This document shows, one piece after another, positions 17,875-22,447 of a DNA stretch of 22,447 nucleotides (position 1 is the first letter of the stretch; each line of letters begins with the position of its first letter). The stretch is from Thermocaproicibacter sp036844765 (GTDB lineage: Bacteria > Bacillota > Clostridia > Oscillospirales > Acutalibacteraceae): assembly GCA_036844765.1 (NCBI GenBank), contig DAIUFE010000026.1, forward strand, positions 1 through 22,447, in the 5' to 3' direction. The notes below the pieces were generated by a model that did not search any database, was not told the origin of the DNA, and saw nothing but the letters and a program-made list of their open reading frames with translations. A program made the position numbers and the translations under genes.

Positions 17875-18528
17875 ATGCTCAGGCGGTGTGCGGTGATGAC
17901 CTGCGCGGGGTTCCTCAGCGGAATGATCCTTTATTCCTATTTTCTGCCGCTGATCCTGTTCCATGTGGATATCCGGGAAGCTTCGGCCGACCGGAACCCG
18001 GGGAGCTCCAACGTGATCCGCCGGCTCGGCCTGCCGCTGGGCCTGCTCTGCATGGCGCTGGATGTCGGCAAGGCGTTCCTGCCCGTTTTCATCGCGGTGA
18101 GCGTGATGGAGATGCGGGGCGCCTATCTGGTGCCGGTGGCGGTGGCCCCGGTCGCCGGGCACGCGTTTTCCCCGCTGCTCCGCTTCCGGGGAGGCAAGGC
18201 GGTCTCGGCGACGTACGGCGCGCTGCTGGGCCTGGCGCCGGTCAGCTGTTTTGTGCTGGTGCCGGCGCTGCTGATGGCGTTTTTCCGCTTTGTGGTCGTC
18301 GTCCGGCCCGATTCGGCGGGCGTGGTGACCGCCATGACCGCGACGAGCCTCGCGGCGCTGCTCTGGGCGCCCGAGCTCTGGCTTAAGCAGTCGGTGATTC
18401 TGATCTCCGGCATCGTGATTTTCCGGGAGCTCCGCCGCCCGGACGCCGGCCCCCGCTCGGTGGGCGTCGGCCGTTACCGCATCCAGCGGCGGGACCACCG
18501 GTTCGTCGTCGTCAAGTGCGAGCCGTGA
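17875..18528 (+). CDS. plsY: Acyl-phosphate:glycerol-3-phosphate acyltransferase PlsY
   Basis: A 217-residue membrane enzyme that acylates glycerol 3-phosphate with acyl phosphate, the first step of phospholipid synthesis. Loop motif 1 appears as ADRNPGSSNVIRRLG, and loop motif 2 as GHAFSPLLRFRGGKAVSATYG; usual forms are GSxNxGATNVLR and GHxFPxxLxFKGGKGVAT. About five hydrophobic segments are visible. The divergent residues (N-P-G-S-S, K-A-V) suggest a second, less typical PlsY homologue rather than the housekeeping copy. The frame begins at ATG 17854 (overlapping the preceding stop), but ATG 17875 has GGGGACGGT directly upstream. The C-terminal extension of about 30 residues is basic. Confidence 0.87.
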   Translation: MLRRCAVMTCAGFLSGMILYSYFLPLILFHVDIREASADRNPGSSNVIRRLGLPLGLLCMALDVGKAFLPVFIAVSVMEMRGAYLVPVAVAPVAGHAFSPLLRFRGGKAVSATYGALLGLAPVSCFVLVPALLMAFFRFVVVVRPDSAGVVTAMTATSLAALLWAPELWLKQSVILISGIVIFRELRRPDAGPRSVGVGRYRIQRRDHRFVVVKCEP

Positions 18529-18552
18529 CGGAGCGCGGCGCGGTTTCCCGGA

Positions 18553-18585
18553 CTTTTTCCCCCGCCGAAGGCGGGGGAAAAAAAG
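18553..18585. repeat. Hairpin repeat, copy B
   Basis: CTTTTTCCCCCGCC, loop GAA, GGCGGGGGAAAAAAAG. It lies just after plsY. It is followed by the palindrome AAAAAAGCGCTTTTTT (18579-18594) and by GGCGATGAA-GA-TTCATCGCC (18595-18614), giving a stack of three hairpins between convergent genes. Part of the convergent termination region. Confidence 0.75.
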
Positions 18586-18594
18586 CGCTTTTTT

Positions 18595-18614
18595 GGCGAT
18601 GAAGATTCATCGCC
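18595..18614 (-). terminator. Hairpin after the methyltransferase gene
   Basis: A perfect 9-pair stem (GGCGATGAA and its complement, two-base loop). On the minus strand it is followed by AAAAAAGCGCTTTTTTT, so transcript from the methyltransferase gene probably ends here. Confidence 0.5.
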
Positions 18615-18636
18615 GGCAGAAATCGGGGATCGTTTC

Positions 18637-18661
18637 GCGGCCGGGGGGCCGCTTTTATTTT
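18637..18661 (+). terminator. Intrinsic terminator of the plsY operon
   Basis: GCGGCC, loop GGGG, GGCCGC, then TTTTATTTT: a textbook rho-independent terminator on +. It overlaps the stop codon of the convergent methyltransferase gene. Confidence 0.85.
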
Positions 18662-19365
18662 GTGCAGACGAGGAACGTCGCGCCGTCGACGCTGCCGGCG
18701 GCCTCGACGGAGGAAAAGCCCGCTTCGCCCATCAGCCGCGTCTCGTGCCCCAGCGTCAGCGGCCGGTCGAGATGGAGATAAACGCCGGGCGCGATCCCGA
18801 ATTTTTCGCGCTTCCTGCGGGACTCGTCTTTCAGCAGCTTTTCTTCCTCGTCGCAGCAGGCGATGTAATCGCATTCGATCAGCCGGCCGCCGTCCTTCAG
18901 GGCCGCGCGGATTTTTCGGAACAGGTCCCGTTTCCGGTCCGGATCGAAATGGTGCAGCGATTCCACCGAGACGGCGGCGTCGAATCGGTTCTCGCCCAGG
19001 GGCACGGCGAAGTAATCCGCCCGGACGGCGCGGACCTGCGGGTGCTTTTCCTTCAGCTTTTCCAGCATGGGGCCGCACAGGTCGATGCCGGTCACGCGCG
19101 CGCTTTTGCAGCGCTTCAGAATTTCGTCCAGCTCCAGGCCCGTGCCGCATCCGAGGTCCAGCAGCTCCCCGCAGTCCGCCGGGACCATTCCGCCGATCTT
19201 GCGGTAGGCTTTTTCCCAAATCTTCATGTGCTCTTCATAGCCGCCGAGCCGCGCGGTGAAAAAAGAACTCATTTCCTCCGGCGGCGTCTGTTCTTGGCTT
19301 TCCAGCCAAGCTTTCAGTTCCTTCATATACTGCGGGATATTCTCCCGGATCCTGATGCTTTTCAT
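18655..19365 (-). CDS. Class I SAM-dependent methyltransferase
   Basis: A 236-residue methyltransferase. SAM-binding motif I is LLDLGCGTG (about 68-76), followed by GIDLCGPML, the acidic residue in RADYFAVP, and VSVESLHHFDP as the motif IV region. An N-terminal helical extension of about 50 residues precedes the fold. The substrate is unknown; the type resembles small-molecule or ubiquinone-like methyltransferases, without the landmarks of any named one. ATG 19365 has GGGAGG six bases upstream. It is convergent with plsY and stands alone. Confidence 0.9.
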   Translation of the reverse strand: MKSIRIRENIPQYMKELKAWLESQEQTPPEEMSSFFTARLGGYEEHMKIWEKAYRKIGGMVPADCGELLDLGCGTGLELDEILKRCKSARVTGIDLCGPMLEKLKEKHPQVRAVRADYFAVPLGENRFDAAVSVESLHHFDPDRKRDLFRKIRAALKDGGRLIECDYIACCDEEEKLLKDESRRKREKFGIAPGVYLHLDRPLTLGHETRLMGEAGFSSVEAAGSVDGATFLVCTK

Positions 19366-19507
19366 TGAAACCTCCCGAAACTCCCGCTGGCCGCCCGTTA
19401 CACGAACAGATTGTTGCTCCAGTCCGTCAAAGCGCTGTCCGGACTCAACGATAATCCATTGAAACCGTGTCCCTACAGCAATTCCATTTCAATTTGCGAA
19501 AGATGAT

Positions 19508-19540
19508 GTGTTTCCCCCCGCCGAAGGCGGGGGGAAACAC
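19508..19540. repeat. Hairpin repeat, copy C
   Basis: A perfect 33-base element: GTGTTTCCCCCCGCC, loop GAA, then the exact complement. It lies in the nearly 300-base gap between the methyltransferase and hicA, where GC begins to fall. Like copy A it is followed within about 10 bases by GCTTGC, so the repeat unit may be longer than the hairpin. Confidence 0.75.
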
Positions 19541-19599
19541 AAACCCGCTTGCATTATCAACTGGAAATGCTGTAAAGCGAGCAGAAAACATTTTTATTT

Positions 19600-19619
19600 T
19601 GCAACTAAAAATAGTTGCA
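19600..19619. promoter_or_regulatory. Palindromic operator candidate of hicAB
   Basis: TGCAACTA-AAAA-TAGTTGCA: perfect 8-base arms overlapping the -35 box. HicB antitoxins with a ribbon-helix-helix domain bind such dyads to autorepress. Confidence 0.6.
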
Positions 19620-19643
19620 TTTTCTTTCATAGTTGAGTATAAT
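19615..19643 (+). promoter_or_regulatory. Sigma-A promoter of hicAB
   Basis: TTGCAT (19615-19620), a 17-base spacer, perfect TATAAT (19638-19643). The start site near 19650 rules out the in-frame TTG at 19633 as the toxin start. Confidence 0.8.
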
Positions 19644-19662
19644 AAAACAGGCGGTGAAGATA

Positions 19663-19878
19663 TTGAGTAAAAAAGAGAAATTGATCGCCCGGCTTCTGTC
19701 GAAGCCGAAAGATTTCACTTTTGAGGAATTGACCGCTTTACTCGGGCAATTCGATTATAGACCGGTAAGCTTGGGAAAGACAAGCGGCTCAAGAATTGCG
19801 TTTTCCAATGGGGAGAACGACTATATCCGGCTGCACAAGCCGCACCCGCGGAACATCCTCAAGCTGTACCAGATATGA
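19663..19878 (+). CDS. hicA: HicA-family toxin
   Basis: A 71-residue small basic protein, predicted mRNA interferase of a type II toxin-antitoxin pair. The dsRBD-like HicA layout is visible: an N-terminal helix (KEKLIARLLSKP), FTFEELTALLGQFDYR, then GKTSGSRIAF and RLHKPHPRNILKLYQI. In classical HicA the catalytic histidine lies in a GSHH motif; here the text is GSR, a variant I recall in many Firmicute HicA-like proteins, so the active site may differ. TTG 19663 is chosen because GGCGGTGA lies just upstream and transcription starts near 19650. The antitoxin gene follows after 36 bases. Confidence 0.85.
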   Translation: MSKKEKLIARLLSKPKDFTFEELTALLGQFDYRPVSLGKTSGSRIAFSNGENDYIRLHKPHPRNILKLYQI

Positions 19879-19914
19879 AGATATCAGTGCAGCGTTGCAA
19901 GAAAGGGGATTATT

Positions 19915-20253
19915 ATGAGCGGCTACCTGCATTATCGTGACTATGTTGGCAGCATCGGTTTTTCGGAAGAAGATGAAGTTTTTCACGGAAAAGTCATCGG
20001 AATCAAGGACATGATTGCATTTGAGGGTGACAGCGTGAAAAAACTCGTCGAAGATTTTCATAATGCGGTCGATGAGTATCTGGAATTCTGCGAGAAAAGC
20101 GGGAAACGGCCTGAAAAGCCGTTCAAAGGTTCTTTCAATGTCCGGATCCGACCCGAATTGCACCGCCAAGCCGCCCTGACCGCAGCCGCCCACGGCCTGT
20201 CCCTCAATGCCTTTGTGGAGGAAGCTATCCGGCATAACGTAAACCAGCCTTAA
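19915..20253 (+). CDS. hicB: HicB-family antitoxin
   Basis: A 112-residue antitoxin. The N-terminal part (YRDYVGSIGFSEEDEVFHGKVIGI... and VDEYLEFCEKSGK) is the degenerate RNase-H-like HicB domain that would cover the toxin. The C-terminal 40 residues (FNVRIRPELHRQAALTAA, LNAFVEEAIRH) form a ribbon-helix-helix DNA-binding domain, fitting binding to the palindrome at 19600-19619. AAAGGGG six bases before ATG 19915 is a stronger ribosome site than the toxin's TTG start, consistent with antitoxin excess. Toxin-first order is usual for hicAB. Confidence 0.9.
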   Translation: MSGYLHYRDYVGSIGFSEEDEVFHGKVIGIKDMIAFEGDSVKKLVEDFHNAVDEYLEFCEKSGKRPEKPFKGSFNVRIRPELHRQAALTAAAHGLSLNAFVEEAIRHNVNQP

Positions 20254-20490
20254 TAGCAATCGGATCGCCGTGGCCAAATCAATCCCGCTTCCCGATAGTT
20301 CAAAAAAGGAAACCCGGAGGACCGCTCTGGACTATCCCCACAAAAACGGACGGTGAAAAATGAGATCCCCTGTTGTAGAATAGAAACTACGACGAATAAC
20401 GAGCTGATCGAGCTGCGAAGAAAGGCGGGTCTGCTGCAAAATTTTCTGTCCAAATCTGGACCGGCTTTCAGTATATCACGGGCGGGTGTG
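20254..20490. other. Non-coding stretch after hicB
   Basis: No convincing gene. GATAGTTCA (about 20292-20300) and TGGACTATC (about 20329-20337) form an imperfect inverted repeat with one G-U pair. Short open frames on both strands show no recognisable product or ribosome site. It could be decayed mobile DNA. Confidence 0.4.
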
Positions 20491-20537
20491 AAAGCGCAAG
20501 GCTTCGGGCTCCGGAGGCTCGGCGCTTTGCGCTTTTT
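20491..20537 (+). terminator. Probable terminator of hicAB
   Basis: AAAGCGCAA and TTGCGCTTT pair around a GC-rich interior that can fold further, followed by a run ending TTTTT. It lies about 240 bases after hicB and before the padR promoter. Confidence 0.65.
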
Positions 20538-20577
20538 CAGGCAGGGCGGAAAGATCCAAAATTTTTTGAAAAACTAC

Positions 20578-20606
20578 TTGACCTGTCATAGTAGTCTTGT
20601 TATACT
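20578..20606 (+). promoter_or_regulatory. Sigma-A promoter of padR
   Basis: TTGACC (20578-20583), a 17-base spacer, TATACT (20601-20606), each one mismatch from consensus. The leader is short and ends in GAGGTGAT. Confidence 0.85.
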
Positions 20607-20630
20607 ATAATTACTGCATCAGATATAGTA
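20588..20630. promoter_or_regulatory. Overlapping dyads, candidate PadR operator
   Basis: ATAGTA (20588-20593) pairs with TACTAT (20603-20608), and TACTATA (20603-20609) pairs with TATAGTA (20624-20630). An ACTACT half-site precedes them near 20573. They span the spacer, -10 and start site, as expected for autorepression by a PadR dimer. Confidence 0.6.
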
Positions 20631-20644
20631 ATCGAGGTGATGGA

Positions 20645-21007
20645 ATGATCAGCAGCGATGTCCTCCGCGGGTACAACGATACCATCCTTCTCAGCCTGCT
20701 GTCGGAAAAAGACTCTTACGGGTATGAGATCGAGCGCGAGATCGAGCGGCGCTCCGCTAACGTGTATTCCATGAAGGAGACGACCCTGTATTCCGCTTTC
20801 GCCCGCCTTTTGAAAAACGGATATATTCGTTCCTATTCCGGAAGCGAGACTTTCGGCAAACCGCGGACCTATTATCGGATTACGGAGGCCGGAAGACGGT
20901 ATTATCATGAAAAGTGCGAGGAATGGGCGCTCACGAAGCGCCTGATCGACGGCTTTACGCAGAATTCTGAAACAGAAAGCAATCAAGGGGGAACCGTTTA
21001 TGGATGA
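20645..21007 (+). CDS. PadR-family transcriptional regulator
   Basis: A 120-residue winged-helix repressor. LLSEKDSYGYEIEREIERRS is the N-terminal helix-turn-helix region; ETTLYSAFARLLKNGYI is the recognition helix with the family's LYxxxxRLxxxGxI pattern, and SGSETFGKPRTYYRITEAGRRY is the wing. The C-terminal dimer helix is short (about residues 86-110). GAGGTGAT three bases before ATG 20645 supports the start. Its 3' end overlaps the next gene by eight bases, so the two are co-transcribed. Likely autoregulated through the dyads in its promoter. The inducer is unknown. Confidence 0.93.
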   Translation: MISSDVLRGYNDTILLSLLSEKDSYGYEIEREIERRSANVYSMKETTLYSAFARLLKNGYIRSYSGSETFGKPRTYYRITEAGRRYYHEKCEEWALTKRLIDGFTQNSETESNQGGTVYG

Positions 21008-21722
21008 GATCAAAGAATACGTGGACCGGATGTTCACCGGGCTGCCGAAATCCAAGGCTGTGCTGGAGATGAAGCGCAATATCCTGGAAAGCATGCAGGA
21101 GCATTACAGGGACCTTCTCTCGCGGGGAAAAAGCAAAAACGAGGCGCTGGGCGCGGTGATCTCGCGGTTTGGGAACATCGAGGAGATCAGGAAGGAGCTC
21201 GGGATTGAAGGCCGTGCGGAGGAGCTGCGGCGCAATGGGGTTCTGGAAACGATTTTGGCCTACTTCTCTCCGGACGTCCTTTTCTGGAGGATGCTGGTTC
21301 ACAAAAGCCCTGCCGAGGCCGTTGTTTTCTTCTCGGCTCTGGCCGCCGATCTTTTGCTGGGGTTCCTTTTGAACGCGTGGAGCGTGAGCTGGATGGTTTT
21401 TCTGCCCGCCGGCCTGATCGTCCTGCTGCTCGATCACCGGAAGGCGGCTGTCGATTATCAATCCGAAGTGGATTCCCCTTACGGGATTCTGGAGACGATT
21501 TTCGCTTATTTCCTGCCGGGCGTCCTGCTCTGGCGGATTTTAGTTCGCAAGAACGCCGCGGGTGCCGCCGTGTTTTTCTCGGCGCTGGCCGTCCATCTTT
21601 TTCTCGGGTTTGCTCTAAACCTGTGGAGCGTAAGCTGGATCGTCCTTTGGGTGGCCGGGTTCGTTGTTTTGCTGCGCGAACGGCATGGGCGCTCCAAGAG
21701 CGGTCCGGCCTATCCTTCGTGA
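21000..21722 (+). CDS. HAAS-type (permease prefix/DUF1700-like) membrane protein with internal duplication
   Basis: A 240-residue protein. Residues 1-70 are a soluble helical domain (YVDRMFTGLPKSKAVLEMKRN, ISRFGNIEEIRKELG) of the HAAS/DUF1700-like kind commonly encoded next to PadR regulators, where it is thought to sense membrane or envelope state. Two membrane modules follow, residues 80-148 and 162-230, which align to each other throughout at an offset of 82 residues: each starts G-V/I-LETI-x-AYF and contains VFFSALA and WSVSW, with two hydrophobic helices. It starts inside padR (GGGG upstream of ATG 21000) and ends 12 bases from the convergent SdpI-type gene. The exact family is moderately sure; the duplication is direct observation. 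Confidence 0.85.
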   Translation: MDEIKEYVDRMFTGLPKSKAVLEMKRNILESMQEHYRDLLSRGKSKNEALGAVISRFGNIEEIRKELGIEGRAEELRRNGVLETILAYFSPDVLFWRMLVHKSPAEAVVFFSALAADLLLGFLLNAWSVSWMVFLPAGLIVLLLDHRKAAVDYQSEVDSPYGILETIFAYFLPGVLLWRILVRKNAAGAAVFFSALAVHLFLGFALNLWSVSWIVLWVAGFVVLLRERHGRSKSGPAYPS

Positions 21723-21734
21723 AGCGATTCCCCG

Positions 21735-22112
21735 CTATTTTCGGCGGCCGTTTTCGTCGAAGTTTTTACGCAGCGCCGCTTCGGTTATGGGAATGGGAAG
21801 AATCAGCAGGACGACTTGTATCAGAATCAGGACCAACCCGAAATTGCCTACGGCGCCTTCGTCTTTCCCCAACACGGATAGCATGGCCGCGATGGAAGGC
21901 GCGGGCAGGAGCCAGCCGACGAAGCGCCACGCTTTCCCGAAATAATGGTGCGCAAAGTTCCACGTATCCTGATTTTTCATGGACATCGCCGTGCGGTATC
22001 CGGAATACGGATTGATCTTCTTGGGCGTTCTTTTTGCGTAAATGCCGCCGAGAACGATCATGGTTACCGGTATCAGCAATGCCATCGTCAGCATAAAAAT
22101 CCAGAAACCCAT
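21735..22112 (-). CDS. SdpI-family membrane protein
   Basis: A 125-residue protein with three hydrophobic helices (about 3-23, 62-81, 90-110). The signature NPYSGYRTAMSMKNQDTWNFAHHYFGK (34-60) is characteristic of the SdpI/YhfL family. SdpI itself is the immunity protein against the SdpC cannibalism toxin in Bacillus; most homologues, like this one without sdp neighbours, have no known role. ATG 22112 begins directly with the first helix; GAGG lies 11 bases upstream, a rather weak site. The frame is open further upstream but through the tRNA remnant and terminators, so I reject the extension. Confidence 0.88.
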   Translation of the reverse strand: MGFWIFMLTMALLIPVTMIVLGGIYAKRTPKKINPYSGYRTAMSMKNQDTWNFAHHYFGKAWRFVGWLLPAPSIAAMLSVLGKDEGAVGNFGLVLILIQVVLLILPIPITEAALRKNFDENGRRK

Positions 22113-22150
22113 CCGGAACAAGCCTCTTTTCCGCTGCCTTTTGGGAAGGC

Positions 22151-22184
22151 AAAGAACAAAAGCGGGACGCGCGGCCCCGCTTTC
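22151..22184 (-). terminator. Intrinsic terminator following the tRNA 3' remnant
   Basis: On the minus strand AAAGCGGG and CCCGCTTT form the stem around a GC-rich loop, followed by TGTTCTTT. It lies seven bases after the CCA of the tRNA remnant, where a tRNA terminator normally sits. Confidence 0.75.
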
Positions 22185-22190
22185 TGTTTT

Positions 22191-22213
22191 TGGTGCGCGA
22201 GATGGGACTTGAA
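22191..22213 (-). other. 3' end of a tRNA gene (T-loop to CCA), probable attachment site
   Basis: Read on the minus strand, 23 bases fit the tRNA 3' end exactly: T-loop TTCAAGTC, T-stem CCAT, acceptor strand CTCGCGC, discriminator A, CCA. The next bases upstream (CACTACC) do not provide the ATGGG needed to close the T-stem, and no anticodon arm, D arm or GCGCGAG 5' end follows. The gene body is therefore absent while the natural 3' flank and terminator remain. This is the usual form of the distal att site left when an element integrates at a tRNA 3' end. The tRNA identity cannot be given. Confidence 0.7.
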
Positions 22214-22447
22214 GGTAGTGCAATATCTTCCCGCGTTCCGCGAGTCCCTCTGTTTTTCGCACCGCACCGAAAGGGCCGGCCGTTTCTCCCGGGCTGCGCC
22301 GATGGGTTCCGCGCCCACCCCGGCGAAAAGGGGCTGTTGCAAAACGGCCCGAAAAAAAGTCGGAGCAGCAATCCCGAAAGGGGTTGGCTACTCCGGCTTT
22401 TTGCTTTAGAATATTGTTGTGAAACAAATAGAAAAGCTCTTAGAGCA
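22214..22447. other. Sequence right of the tRNA remnant, possible element end
   Basis: No complete gene. It holds GGGGCTGTTGCAAAA (about 22330-22344), which loosely resembles insertion-sequence ends, and a bidirectional terminator at 22352-22402. If the tRNA remnant is an att site, this is the terminus of the integrated element. Confidence 0.4.
22352..22402. terminator. Bidirectional intrinsic terminator
   Basis: CGGAG/CTCCG, AGC/GCT and CCC/GGG segments form an interrupted stem with loop GAAA. T-runs follow on both strands (CTTTTTGCTTT on +, CTTTTTTT on -). On the minus strand it probably ends a gene lying beyond the right edge. Confidence 0.65.

Noticed and set aside
15051..19540. Reading the three similar hairpins as a CRISPR array
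   Set aside because: Copies are kilobases apart with genes between them; no regular spacers and no cas genes.
20353..20610. An 85-codon open frame after hicB
   Set aside because: No ribosome site, no recognisable domain, and it runs through a terminator and the padR -35/-10 region.
22113..22427. N-terminal extension of the SdpI-family protein to 230 residues
   Set aside because: It would translate the tRNA 3' remnant and its terminator; the family starts at the first helix.

Overview
This window comes from a high-GC anaerobic Firmicute, most likely a Clostridia member of the Oscillospiraceae/Ruminococcaceae type. The evidence is pyruvate:ferredoxin oxidoreductase, an iron alcohol dehydrogenase behind a Rex-type operator, strong AGGAGG ribosome sites, sigma-A promoters with 16-17 base spacers, UgtP- and PlsY-type lipid enzymes, and HicAB and PadR modules. 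High GC leaves very long open frames antisense to the real genes; I read these as shadows.

Layout. 1-2967 (-): 5' part of nifJ/PFOR, running off the left edge. 3211-4765 (+): HAD phosphatase and an aromatic-acid-exporter-type membrane protein. 4811-6349 (-): GH13 alpha-glucosidase. 6547-7716 (-): iron alcohol dehydrogenase. 7837-9243 or beyond (-): FAD oxidoreductase with a C-terminal Rieske domain and a disturbed 5' end. 9451-10164 (-): lytic transglycosylase. 10346-11209 (+): patatin-like hydrolase. 11267-14966 (-): a three-gene sugar operon (DUF4867, xylulokinase, fucose/arabinose-type isomerase) behind a promoter and a leader of about 160 bases. 15321-16595 (+): class V aminotransferase-like protein. 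16748-18528 (+): UgtP-like glycosyltransferase and PlsY. 18655-19365 (-): SAM methyltransferase.

From about 19.4 kb GC falls and the content becomes accessory: a hicAB module with its own promoter and palindrome, a padR gene with a dyad-rich promoter overlapping a HAAS-type membrane protein that carries an internal tandem duplication, and a convergent SdpI-family protein. Just beyond, at 22191-22213, lies an exact 3' end of a tRNA (T-loop to CCA) followed by a terminator but with no 5' tRNA body. This is what the distal attachment site of a tRNA-integrated element looks like.

How genes fit together: PFOR makes acetyl-CoA and reduced ferredoxin, and the alcohol dehydrogenase can dispose of NADH under Rex control. 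The sugar operon and GH13 enzyme feed glycolysis or the pentose phosphate pathway. The glycosyltransferase and PlsY both act in membrane lipid synthesis. A GC-rich hairpin with a GAA (or, on the other strand, UUCG) loop occurs three times in intergenic DNA and looks like a dispersed repeat. I found no wholly new multi-gene system. The most notable items are the tRNA remnant, the hairpin family, the PadR/HAAS duplication, the Rex-site promoter and the broken start of the FAD-Rieske gene.
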